Shown: piece after piece, positions 1-8,376 of the stretch
How the letters are laid out: every line of letters begins with the position of its first letter
How positions within the stretch are numbered: the stretch's first letter is position 1
Source of the DNA: Sporocytophaga myxococcoides
GTDB taxonomy: Bacteria > Bacteroidota > Bacteroidia > Cytophagales > Cytophagaceae
Assembly (NCBI RefSeq): GCF_000775915.1
Contig: NZ_BBLT01000005.1
Location: 186,001-250,000, forward strand
Direction of reading: 5' to 3'
DNA length: 64,000 bases
Made by a program: the position numbers and the translations under genes
The notes under the pieces: model-generated
Told to the model about the DNA's origin: nothing
Databases searched by the model: none
The model's input: only the letters and a program-made list of their open reading frames with translations

Positions 1-637
1 CAGCTTTTATGTTTTTAAGTCCGGGAGGAGTCATGGTTTGGCCATTACTATTATCACCCCATACTTCTACTGTACCGTCTTTTAAAAGAGCAATTCCATT
101 TAGGGTACCTAAAGAAATTGCCTTTACTCCGGATAAGTTTTCCGGGAAATCCAGCTGACCAGAGTATGGTCCTTTTTCCGAATGCCCCCATCCAACGACA
201 GTTCCGTCTTCTTTTAAAGCCAGATTGGCAGAGCCCCTTGAAGATATTGCTTTTACTCCTTGCAATCCTTCAGGAATAGTGGATTGACCTGCACGGTTGT
301 CTCCCCATGCTACCAGGGTTCCATCTTCTTTTAAAGCTACACAGTGCCTTTCACCTGCAGCTACAGCTATAACACCTGTTAGCCCTTCGGGGATATCCGA
401 TTGCCCATATGAGTTGTTTCCCCAACCTATGACAGTGCCGTCTTCTCTGACAGCTACTATATGAGAGCCGCCGGCAGCAATTGCTTTGAAATTAGATGTT
501 TCAGGAGCATCATTGAGTATAATGGATCGATCTCCAAAATGTCCTAAGTTTAAAGGAATGTCACAATCTTGTCCGAAAACCTGGATGGATATCAGGCACA
601 GTAATGAAGTTTTTAAAATGTCACGAAAAATGTTCAT
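1..637 (-). CDS. RCC1-repeat secreted protein, N-terminal part (3' end outside window)
   Basis: The reading frame stays open to the left edge, so only the first 212 codons are visible. The protein begins with a hydrophobic signal peptide ending near VFGQD. It then carries at least four RCC1-type units of about 50 residues, each with the core AVREDGTVIGWGNN or a close variant (VALKEDGTLVAWGDN, LALKEDGTVVGWG, LLKDGTVEVWGDN). Such repeats build seven-bladed beta-propellers; in Bacteroidota they occur in exported proteins, often with a T9SS C-terminal domain, which would lie outside this window. The ATG is followed directly by the signal peptide, which supports this start. The substrate or partner cannot be inferred. 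Confidence 0.8.
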   Translation of the reverse strand, partial: MNIFRDILKTSLLCLISIQVFGQDCDIPLNLGHFGDRSIILNDAPETSNFKAIAAGGSHIVAVREDGTVIGWGNNSYGQSDIPEGLTGVIAVAAGERHCVALKEDGTLVAWGDNRAGQSTIPEGLQGVKAISSRGSANLALKEDGTVVGWGHSEKGPYSGQLDFPENLSGVKAISLGTLNGIALLKDGTVEVWGDNSNGQTMTPPGLKNIKA

Positions 638-1511
638 GGATTCTTAAATGTCTTTAGTAATAGGATATGCAAATAGGATTATGAATATAATTGAAAAACC
701 TGAATATAGCTATCATTAATACTATAGCTTAGAACGTCGTTACAGCTATTGAGTTGACTGTCACAAGCATTTATGCTGATGGAAGAATTAAATACCTGAT
801 TTTGTGATTCTAAAACTGAAGATCATTTTATTTCTCTTGGGGCCTCACAGGTTAAAACCTTTCAGAATGAGTTAAACTTAAAAGATGCTATTTTTTTAAA
901 GTTAGCTTTTGGAGATTAGTGTGTCTGAACTGGGATTTATGGAATTGCAAGATAGACAGGATTATCTCGGATGTTTATTCAGCAATGACTGGAAGACCGC
1001 ATTGTATGCTATACAACTCAAGGAGCCTTGGTGAGTAGATATCATGCAAAGAAGATATATAGCTGGAATAAGAAAGTTTATACAATTAGCGAAAGACTAC
1101 TGATTGTTCGAAAACAAATAAGTCCTGGTTGAAATCTCAATAATTCACGCGGGTAATTTGGTCAAGTAGAATTAAAATTGCTCCTTTTTATGAAAGAGTA
1201 CCGATGAAATCGTTGTAGTAGTTTTGATATCTAAAATAATAGTAAAGCTATTATTGTGGGTTTTTTTTGTATTTTATTTACAAAAGTGACAGGAAATACC
1301 TGAAACCCAGTAAAAGGGAAACCTTTCTTTAAAAAGGATTTATTTTGCCTTTCAATTGAATATTCTCATCTCTGTCCAATTTTCGTACTTTGAATGGACA
1401 GTAAGTTAAAAATTATACTGGTTTTTTAAATAATACTTTTATTGATGATAGTATTACTATTTTTTTTAAAATTTTTAATTATACTTGCGTCAGTAATTTG
1501 GGGAATATAAT
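638..1511. other. Long intergenic region with possible decayed coding remnants
   Basis: There is no intact gene in these 874 bases, between a leftward RCC1 gene and a rightward TetR gene. Between about 815 and 1030 two short + strand stretches read like protein before hitting stops (for example FISLGASQVKTFQNELNLKD, then MELQDRQDYLGCLFSNDW). They could be a degraded gene, but no family is recognisable. A hairpin with a T tract lies at 1235-1268. The rest shows nothing clear. Confidence 0.3.
1235..1268 (+). terminator. Rho-independent-like hairpin
   Basis: Perfect 8-bp arms AATAATAG and CTATTATT around a 5-base loop are followed by GTGGG and eight T. The stem is A/T-rich, hence weak. It reads rightward, but no intact + strand gene precedes it, so it may be left over from a decayed gene or may insulate the following TetR operon. 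Confidence 0.4.
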
Positions 1512-2189
1512 ATGAGCACCAGGATAAGAATCAAATTAAATGAAAAACTTTATTTAAGGGATCCCGAGGAAACAGAGCTCGGGAGATATATTATAAATAA
1601 AAGTATCAATATGATAGACCAGTTGGGCTTTGAGCAATTTACTTTCAAAAAATTGGCTATAGAGATTGAATCTACTGAAGCTTCGGTATACCGGTATTTC
1701 GAAAACAAACATAAGCTGTTGGCATATATTATTTCATGGTATTGGGTGTGGCTCGATTACAAGATTGCTTTTAAGACCAATAATATCAAAAGTCCTAAAG
1801 AACGATTGAAAATAATCATAAAAGTTCTTTCAGAGGCTCAGTTAGATGATCCGACAACAGATTTTGACGAAGCAGCTTTACATCGGATAGTTGTTTCTGA
1901 ATCATCCAAAGCTTATCTGACAAAAGAAGTTGATTCTGCTAATAAGGATGGATTATACAGAGAGTATAAAAAATTATGCAAAAAAATAGCTGAGATAGTA
2001 CTGGAGATTAATCCTACTTATAAGTTTGCTCATTCTTTGACCAGCACAGTGATGGAGGCATCACATTATCATGTTTTTTTTGCGCATCATTTGCCTTCCC
2101 TTACAGATATTAAAATTAAAGGAAACGACTACAGGGAATTGGAAGAGTACCTTGAGCATTTGGTTTTTTCAGCTATTGAAAGTCAATAA
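1512..2189 (+). CDS. TetR/AcrR-family transcriptional regulator
   Basis: 225 aa. Residues about 23-70 form a TetR-type DNA-binding domain, with the helix-turn-helix around TFKKLAIEIESTEASVYRYF and the typical following FENKHKLL. The remaining helical part would be the ligand-binding and dimerisation domain. It is the first gene of a run TetR - ABC protein - HlyD - TolC on the same strand. The next gene starts 4 bases after its stop, so it is probably a local, self-regulating repressor of the exporter; this role is inferred from position. No operator palindrome was identified with confidence upstream. TetR assignment is secure; the inducer is unknown. Confidence 0.9.
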   Translation: MSTRIRIKLNEKLYLRDPEETELGRYIINKSINMIDQLGFEQFTFKKLAIEIESTEASVYRYFENKHKLLAYIISWYWVWLDYKIAFKTNNIKSPKERLKIIIKVLSEAQLDDPTTDFDEAALHRIVVSESSKAYLTKEVDSANKDGLYREYKKLCKKIAEIVLEINPTYKFAHSLTSTVMEASHYHVFFAHHLPSLTDIKIKGNDYRELEEYLEHLVFSAIESQ

Positions 2190-2193
2190 TTAT

Positions 2194-4401
2194 ATGAATA
2201 TTTCGGTAATCAGTGAAACGCATCAGCTTTTTTTGAAAATGAATGAAATTTCATTCAATATCAAAGAGGTGGAAAAACAACTTGGTACCCTATATTCCGA
2301 AGGTGAGATTGATCATAATAGTTATCTTGATTACCTATTCGAAACAGGTTCTTTTGTTAATCTTGCATATTTCCGCAACTGGATGAGCGAGGAAGAGGTA
2401 AGTCATTTGATAAAAACTTCAGATGTTCCTTTTCTTGTATTTAAAAAAGACGAAAAAAATAAGATTGTTCCTGCTATTCTTTACCGAAGCAACAATAGGT
2501 GCTTTATACATAACATTACTGAAAGTGGGCAACGGGAGTATGAGTTTAAGTCAGAATACCTTTCAGATTTCCTGAAAGGCCAGCAGCTTTTTAATCTGAA
2601 GGAAAATGATAACAAGATATTTGTTCTCACCTGTTTCCCTAACCAACCAATATATTCAAATGATGACAACTTCAAGCCAGGCAGCTATTATGAAAAGATT
2701 AAAACCTTTCAAAGATTACTTTTAATTTTAAAATCTGAGAAAAGGGAGATATTCTATATCTACATTTATGCCATTATTGCCGGAATAATTGGATTGTCAT
2801 TGCCTCTGGGAGTGCAGAGCATTATCGGTTTTGTAAGCAGTGGACAGGTTTCAACATCAGTAATTGTATTGATATCTTTTATAATTATTGGTATAATGAT
2901 CACTGGAGGTTTGCAGGTAATGCAGCTTTCATTGGTAGAGTATATACAGCAAAGGTTGTTTACAAAAACGGCATTCGAATTTGCATACAGGATTCCAAAA
3001 ATCAAAATTGAATCCGTATTGAAGTATTACCCGCCTGAACTGATGAATCGTTTTTTTGACATCATTACTCTTCAGAAAGGCCTTGCCAAATTACTCCTGG
3101 AGTTTTCTGCTGCCCTTCTGCAGGTTTTATTAGGTTTGATGTTATTATCACTTTATCATTCAACTTTTATTTTCTTTGGTATTTTTCTTGTTACTATTCT
3201 GTTTTTAATAATAAGATTAACAGGCCCCAAAGGACTTAAAACAAGCCTCAAAGAGTCTAAATACAAATACATGGTTGCCAATTGGCTCGAAGAAGTTGCT
3301 AAGTCTTTAAGCACCTTTAAACAGGCAGGTTATTCCAACTTACCTTTGGAAAAAACAGACTACATTGTCAGTAATTATTTGCACGCCAGAAATAGTCATT
3401 TTAATGTTCTTATTACCCAGTACCTAAGTTTTGTTGCTTTTAAAACCCTCATTACTGGTGGCTTGTTAATTCTGGGATGTATTTTGTTAGTTGAGAAACA
3501 AATAAATATAGGTCAGTTCGTTGCATCAGAAATTATTATCATTTTAATAATGAATGCGGTAGAAAAAATAATTATGCAATTAGATACCGCATATGATGTA
3601 CTTACAAGTATTGAAAAAATTGGCCATGTAATTGATCTTCCTATAGAAATTCCTAAAGGTATTAATTTAGAGCTTCCTGCTAATGCACCCGGATTGTCAA
3701 TTGGTATTAAAAAATTAAAATATAAGTATCCTGCCGAACCCGAATATATATTAAAAAATATTGATCTTGAAATTAAACCTTCCGAACGCATTTGCATCTC
3801 CGGTTACAGCAGTTCAGGTAAAACTACTTTTATTAATATCATTTTAGGTTTTTTGACTTCTTATGAAGGGATAGTTACTTTAAATAATATCTCCTTGCGT
3901 AATATTAATAAAAACAGTCTTTTAAGTTTAACAGGAAACAATGCCTCTCAGGAAGATCTGTTTGATGGTACAATCCTCGAAAATATAACACTGGGCAAAA
4001 ATAATATCAGACTTGAAGATGTTCAATGGGCAACTGATTGTGTTGACTTAACGGAGTTTATCCAAAGTCAGTCAGAAGGCTTTCATACCAGACTGATTAA
4101 TGGAAGGCTGGGAATATCTGAAAGTGTTGCCAGAAAAATAATCATTGCGAGAAGTATTGTTTTCAAACCAAAACTTCTAATCCTGGAAGATGTATTGCTT
4201 GGGCTTGAAAAAGAAACTAAGCTGAAAATGCTTAATGTACTTTTGAGTAATCAATACAATTGGACTGTAATCATAATTTCTAATGATGAAAATATCATGA
4301 AAATGTGTGATCGTACAATTATCCTTAAAGGGGGGACAATCGTGAGTGAAGGAAGTTACGAAGAAATTAAGCAGAATATTCATTTTAAGGATCTCATATA
4401 A
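2194..4401 (+). CDS. Type I secretion/efflux ABC transporter with a divergent ATPase domain
   Basis: 735 aa from an ATG four bases after the tetR stop. The frame is open further upstream, but that part overlaps tetR and is not protein-like. Layout: about 190 N-terminal residues resembling the C39-like (HlyB-type) domain but without a catalytic Cys motif, a six-helix membrane domain (about 190-480), then a nucleotide-binding domain. Walker A is intact (GYSSSGKTT, near residue 537) and a Q-loop Gln is present (ASQEDLFDG). The signature is LGISES instead of LSGGQ, Walker B ends ED instead of DE, and the H-loop position reads SND. It is followed by HlyD and TolC-like genes, so it should be the inner-membrane part of a tripartite exporter. 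Whether it hydrolyses ATP normally is open. Confidence 0.82.
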   Translation: MNISVISETHQLFLKMNEISFNIKEVEKQLGTLYSEGEIDHNSYLDYLFETGSFVNLAYFRNWMSEEEVSHLIKTSDVPFLVFKKDEKNKIVPAILYRSNNRCFIHNITESGQREYEFKSEYLSDFLKGQQLFNLKENDNKIFVLTCFPNQPIYSNDDNFKPGSYYEKIKTFQRLLLILKSEKREIFYIYIYAIIAGIIGLSLPLGVQSIIGFVSSGQVSTSVIVLISFIIIGIMITGGLQVMQLSLVEYIQQRLFTKTAFEFAYRIPKIKIESVLKYYPPELMNRFFDIITLQKGLAKLLLEFSAALLQVLLGLMLLSLYHSTFIFFGIFLVTILFLIIRLTGPKGLKTSLKESKYKYMVANWLEEVAKSLSTFKQAGYSNLPLEKTDYIVSNYLHARNSHFNVLITQYLSFVAFKTLITGGLLILGCILLVEKQINIGQFVASEIIIILIMNAVEKIIMQLDTAYDVLTSIEKIGHVIDLPIEIPKGINLELPANAPGLSIGIKKLKYKYPAEPEYILKNIDLEIKPSERICISGYSSSGKTTFINIILGFLTSYEGIVTLNNISLRNINKNSLLSLTGNNASQEDLFDGTILENITLGKNNIRLEDVQWATDCVDLTEFIQSQSEGFHTRLINGRLGISESVARKIIIARSIVFKPKLLILEDVLLGLEKETKLKMLNVLLSNQYNWTVIIISNDENIMKMCDRTIILKGGTIVSEGSYEEIKQNIHFKDLI

Positions 4402-5768
4402 TGTCATTATCTGATCATTTTATAGAAGAGCATAAGCATGAGTTTAAAAAACTCTATTCTATAGAACTTGCTAAAACACCCAATCTGGCTCATAAACTGG
4501 CCTGGTGGAGTGGAGGTATCTTTCTTCTTGTAATAATCGCTACGTTTTTGCCGTGGACACAGAATATTCATTCCTATGGAAAACTTACTTCATTAAATCC
4601 CGGAGATCGTCCACAAACCATTAATTCTACTATTGCAGGTCGTATCGAAAAATGGTACGTAGTTGAAGGACAAAGAGTGACCAAAGGTGATACCATCATC
4701 CGTTTATCTGAAATTAAAGAAAAATACTTCGATCCAAACCAACTGGAGCGAATGAATGAGCAGATAAAATCGAAACAGGAAGCATTAAATGCAACCAGAG
4801 AAAAGACTCTGTCTCTGAACAAACAGATAGAAGCTTTAAAGTCTGGTCTTGAATACAGTCTCAACAAGGCCAGAAACAAGTTAAATCAGACTCGACTCAA
4901 AGTTCAGAGTGATAGTATGGACCTGGTTGCAATTCGAATTGAAAATCAGATTGCAAAAGATCAACTGGAAAGACAACTGAAACTTTACGAGCAGGGCTTG
5001 AAATCACTTACAGAATATGAACAACGAAAACTTAAATTTCAGGAGTCTTCTGCTAAACTATTGTCTACAGAAAATAAGTTTAATGCCAGTAAAAATGAAC
5101 TTGCCAATGCTTTGATAGAATTAAGTTCTCTGAAGGCTGAATACCTTGATAAAATTTCTAAAGCTGAATCTGAGCTCAATTCTACCAGGTCATATAATTT
5201 CAGCGCCGAAGCAGACATCTCTAAGATGAATAATGAGTATGATAACCTTAAAATCAGAGCAAGTTATTATTACATCACTGCTCCTCAGGATGGATTTATT
5301 GTGAAAGCATTAAAAGAAGGAATTGGTGAAACAATTAAAGAAGGGGAACCTGTCACAACCATTATGCCGCTCAATCATAATCTTGCTGTGGAATTATATG
5401 TAAAGCCTATGGATATTCCTTTATTAGAAATAGGAAGTAAAGTCAGATTGCAATTTGACGGTTGGCCGGCACTTGTATTTTCAGGTTGGCCAGATGTGGG
5501 CTTTGGTACTTTCGGTGGAAAGGTGGCTGTGATAGATAATATTGATAGTGAAGGGAAATACAGGATACTTGTAGTGCAGGATGAAACCGACAATGACTGG
5601 CCAAGTCAATTGAGAATTGGCACTGGTGCTTATGGTTGGGCGATGTTGAAAGATGTACCAATATATTATGAAATCTGGAGGCAGTTGAATGGTTTCCCAC
5701 CTGATTATACTGGTGAGTTACCGAAAAAAAATAAATCCAAAATGAAAGAAATAGAAAAAGAAGAATAG
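4401..5768 (+). CDS. HlyD-family periplasmic adaptor (membrane fusion protein)
   Basis: 455 aa. A short cytoplasmic N-terminus is followed by one transmembrane helix (about 33-52, GGIFLLVIIATFL), the first half of a biotinyl-lipoyl-like domain (GRIEKWYVVEGQRVTKGDTI), a long coiled-coil hairpin rich in Lys/Glu/Gln (about 105-280), the second lipoyl half (APQDGFIVKALKEGIGETI) and a beta-barrel domain. This is the standard order for HlyD/EmrA-type adaptors that link an inner-membrane transporter to an outer-membrane channel. The ATG shares its A with the last base of the ABC stop codon, which indicates translational coupling. Substrate unknown; no processing peptidase or obvious cargo gene is adjacent. 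Confidence 0.88.
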   Translation: MSLSDHFIEEHKHEFKKLYSIELAKTPNLAHKLAWWSGGIFLLVIIATFLPWTQNIHSYGKLTSLNPGDRPQTINSTIAGRIEKWYVVEGQRVTKGDTIIRLSEIKEKYFDPNQLERMNEQIKSKQEALNATREKTLSLNKQIEALKSGLEYSLNKARNKLNQTRLKVQSDSMDLVAIRIENQIAKDQLERQLKLYEQGLKSLTEYEQRKLKFQESSAKLLSTENKFNASKNELANALIELSSLKAEYLDKISKAESELNSTRSYNFSAEADISKMNNEYDNLKIRASYYYITAPQDGFIVKALKEGIGETIKEGEPVTTIMPLNHNLAVELYVKPMDIPLLEIGSKVRLQFDGWPALVFSGWPDVGFGTFGGKVAVIDNIDSEGKYRILVVQDETDNDWPSQLRIGTGAYGWAMLKDVPIYYEIWRQLNGFPPDYTGELPKKNKSKMKEIEKEE

Positions 5769-5781
5769 TTACAAACTGGTA

Positions 5782-7185
5782 ATGAAGAAGGTAGTTGTTT
5801 TTGTTTTGCTCCATATTGCAGTTTCTTTGAAGGCGCAAGATAACCTCAGAGTACTGTCGCTACAGGACTTTTTTGAAATAGTCATAAATAATCATCCCCT
5901 GGCTAAACAAGCAAAACTATTAGATGACAGGGCAAAACAAGAACTAAGAATTGCAAAAGGCTTACTCGATCCAACATTAAACTCTAAATTTTACAATAAG
6001 CAATTTCAGTCTAGTGATTACTATACCCTTTTTGATGGATTTTTGCGAATACCAACCTGGTATGGCATAGATTTCAAAGCCGGTTATGAACGCAATAATG
6101 GACCCTATTTAAACCCTGAGAATAGAACTCCTGATGCTGGGCTTAGTTATTTGGGTGTTTCTGTGCCTCTCGGACAGGGACTTTTAATAGATGAACGCCG
6201 TTCACAAATTAGACAAGCCCACCAACTCTCCACTATTGCTGAGGCTGAAAGGATAAAAATTATAAATAAACTTCTGCTGCAGACTGCCAAAGACTATTGG
6301 GACTGGATGTATAATTTCAAAAAGCTGAAATTATATGAAGAGGGTTTGCAACTCGCATCTTTGCGCTATAACGCAGTAACTGAAAGAGTAAGATTAGGAG
6401 ACCTGTCTGCTATTGATACTGTGGAAGCTCTTATACAGGTGCAAAACTTCCAGATCCTTTATGCTCAATCTAAACTGGAGTTTTCCAACTCTTCTTTGAT
6501 TCTCTCTAATCATTTATGGGGTGGCGACAATGTTCCACTTGAAGTTACTGATAAGTTAATACCTTCTGAAGCTGGTTCTGAAATTACACCTCTTCCTCAA
6601 GATTCGGTCAATAATTTAATAACTGCTGCACTTACAAATCATCCTGAGATAAGAAAATTGAATTCTAAGCTAATACAACTATCTGTTGAAAAACGCTTTA
6701 TCGCTGATAAATTCAAGCCTAAGTTGAATCTTGAATATAATTTCCTCCAGAGTAGTTTTTTAAGGGAGGATGTTTTTTATGCTTCTGACTTTACAAATAA
6801 TTATAAAATCGGAGCAAGCTTTAGTTATCCTTTATTTCTCCGCAATGAAAGAGGTAAACTACAATCAACAAGATTAAAAATTAAAGAAACTGATTACGAA
6901 CTTCAGCAAACAAACCGTGAAATAGAAAATAGTATCAAGCAGTCTGCCAATGATTGGATTGCTTTGTCGCGACAGATAGAATTGCAGGAAAGTCTGGTAA
7001 GAAATGCAGATGCTTTGAAAACAGGAGAGATTATAAGATTTGAAAATGGTGAGAGTTCTATTTTTTTGGTTAATTCACGTGAGAGTTCTCTTATTTCAAA
7101 CAAAGTTAAACTGTATGATTTAATAGCTAAATATGCCAAATCTAAAACTACTTTATTATGGGCAGCAGGAAATGTAACTTTTTAG
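5782..7185 (+). CDS. TolC-like outer-membrane efflux protein (OEP family)
   Basis: 467 aa with a signal peptide (MKKVVVFVLLHIAVSLKAQ). It shows the two-fold repeated helical/beta-strand pattern of OEP proteins: one repeat carrying the helix around AEAERIKIINKLLLQTAKDYWDW and a second around TDYELQQTNREIENSIKQSAN. It would form the trimeric outer-membrane exit duct. It starts 13 bases after the adaptor gene and closes the TetR-ABC-HlyD-TolC operon. No hairpin terminator was seen directly after the stop. Confidence 0.88.
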   Translation: MKKVVVFVLLHIAVSLKAQDNLRVLSLQDFFEIVINNHPLAKQAKLLDDRAKQELRIAKGLLDPTLNSKFYNKQFQSSDYYTLFDGFLRIPTWYGIDFKAGYERNNGPYLNPENRTPDAGLSYLGVSVPLGQGLLIDERRSQIRQAHQLSTIAEAERIKIINKLLLQTAKDYWDWMYNFKKLKLYEEGLQLASLRYNAVTERVRLGDLSAIDTVEALIQVQNFQILYAQSKLEFSNSSLILSNHLWGGDNVPLEVTDKLIPSEAGSEITPLPQDSVNNLITAALTNHPEIRKLNSKLIQLSVEKRFIADKFKPKLNLEYNFLQSSFLREDVFYASDFTNNYKIGASFSYPLFLRNERGKLQSTRLKIKETDYELQQTNREIENSIKQSANDWIALSRQIELQESLVRNADALKTGEIIRFENGESSIFLVNSRESSLISNKVKLYDLIAKYAKSKTTLLWAAGNVTF

Positions 7186-7279
7186 TCGTCCCTGGCTTAC
7201 CTTTCTGTTTCTCCTGCCCGATCTTTCAATATCTGTCCCTCGGTCTGTAGCACTAGTATCTGCCATCAGTTGCATAGTT

Positions 7280-7306
7280 ATCCTTCTCAGGCTCATGATG
7301 ACAAAA
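7280..7306. repeat. Solo end of the MITE-like repeat
   Basis: In reverse complement this 27-base stretch matches the left terminal repeat of the element at 13213-13338 (core GTCATcaTGAGCCTGaGAAGGAT). No second end is visible nearby, so it is probably a solo or decayed copy in the spacer after the TolC-like gene. Confidence 0.4.
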
Positions 7307-7395
7307 GAAAATGTGTCTTTTGCTTAAATGTTGTTAGATTAAGTATATGCTTTTGAGGATTGCTCTTGGTTCTTTGTGTGAATAAAATGGAATTT

Positions 7396-8019
7396 CTATT
7401 CTCCATAATCCTCAAAACTTAAATATGTAACAATTTGTTCTTTGTCTTTCAGATCAATTAGTTTGCATGAATTCCAATCCATTAAAAGAAGATTCCATTT
7501 GCGACCTAATACATTCAGCGTATCAGTTACTTTGTCTTTACCTGTGGGAATTGTTCCGGCAATCCAGATGGACGATACTATGTCCGATTCAAATTGGAAG
7601 AAAAGTCCATTCCAGTTTTCTCCGTAACCCAATGTATTTTTACTAACCATTTCTCCCGGACTGATTCCTGTTGTCACTAATGTCTTCCTGGGTAGTGATA
7701 GATTTAATAAGACTTCTTCCAATTCAGTAACAGGTATCCCTCTGTCTTTTAGTTTTAATTCATTTTCTTCTCTGACCATAATATCAGAATAGCCGATTCC
7801 ATCAAAATTTTTCTCTGCAAATTCCTCGATATTTTCAGCCTGCTTTATTAAAGCATTAAAGTTTTCAAATGGTACAATTTCAACTTGTCTGTAGTCATCC
7901 TCGTGATAAAAGATAGAACCGTAATTCGCAGGAGAATATTTGGTTGAATCTTTTTTTCTGAATGCTAACCATACAAGCATTATTAGGATAAGTATAAAGG
8001 GGATTACTGCAAGTTGCAT
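7396..8019 (-). CDS. Unrecognised membrane-anchored protein
   Basis: 207 aa. A single N-terminal hydrophobic segment (LAVIPFILILIMLVWLAF) is followed by RKK, so the remainder is probably extracytoplasmic or anchored in the inner membrane; a cleavage site is not evident. The soluble part is mixed alpha/beta with many acidic residues and no motif I can name. It stands alone between the convergent TolC-like gene and the divergent T9SS gene. It looks like a real gene: regular composition, clean ATG and stop. Function unknown. Confidence 0.65.
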   Translation of the reverse strand: MQLAVIPFILILIMLVWLAFRKKDSTKYSPANYGSIFYHEDDYRQVEIVPFENFNALIKQAENIEEFAEKNFDGIGYSDIMVREENELKLKDRGIPVTELEEVLLNLSLPRKTLVTTGISPGEMVSKNTLGYGENWNGLFFQFESDIVSSIWIAGTIPTGKDKVTDTLNVLGRKWNLLLMDWNSCKLIDLKDKEQIVTYLSFEDYGE

Positions 8020-8132
8020 ATGGTTAATACTAATCGTTATTTGAAAGGTTCTCGATTCTATCGATCTTGTTTGTCATGAGTTTAAAGATACTGAATTTTC
8101 AATTGGATTATTAATCAAATCCCCAGCTTGTG

Positions 8133-8193
8133 CGAGTATAGCGATCCAATCGCTATACTCGAAAATCCTCGTTAATGAAACGAGGACTATTGG
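8133..8193. repeat. Double-hairpin intergenic repeat, copy 1
   Basis: A perfect 13-bp inverted repeat (CGAGTATAGCGAT / ATCGCTATACTCG, 3-base loop) is followed after four bases by a second hairpin (TCCTCGTT / AACGAGGA, 5-base loop) and CTATTGG. The same two-hairpin arrangement recurs at 13437-13526, so this is a dispersed element, not just a terminator. Apart from this repeat, the 357-base gap between the flanking divergent genes shows nothing clear. Confidence 0.7.
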
Positions 8194-8376
8194 AAAATAT
8201 AAAATTATTTATGCTCTGTGCTTTAATTTTTGTAATTTTTAAGATTATTTGAATAAAAACAGGTTTATTAAAATTTGCTTCTTAGGTCTAAGCAATTCTC
8301 TTTGATGCGTGACGTCTTATTGAAGAGTTAGCCTGATATTTTAAAAATTAAATTTTACAATCATATATTAAATCTA

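Noticed and set aside
815-1100. Possible decayed gene in the first intergenic region
   Set aside because: Short protein-like stretches occur but no family could be recognised and stops interrupt every frame; not enough to call a pseudogene.
2071-2193. 41-codon upstream extension of the ABC transporter frame
   Set aside because: It lies entirely within the tetR coding end, gives an unlikely N-terminus, and the ATG four bases after the tetR stop is far better placed.
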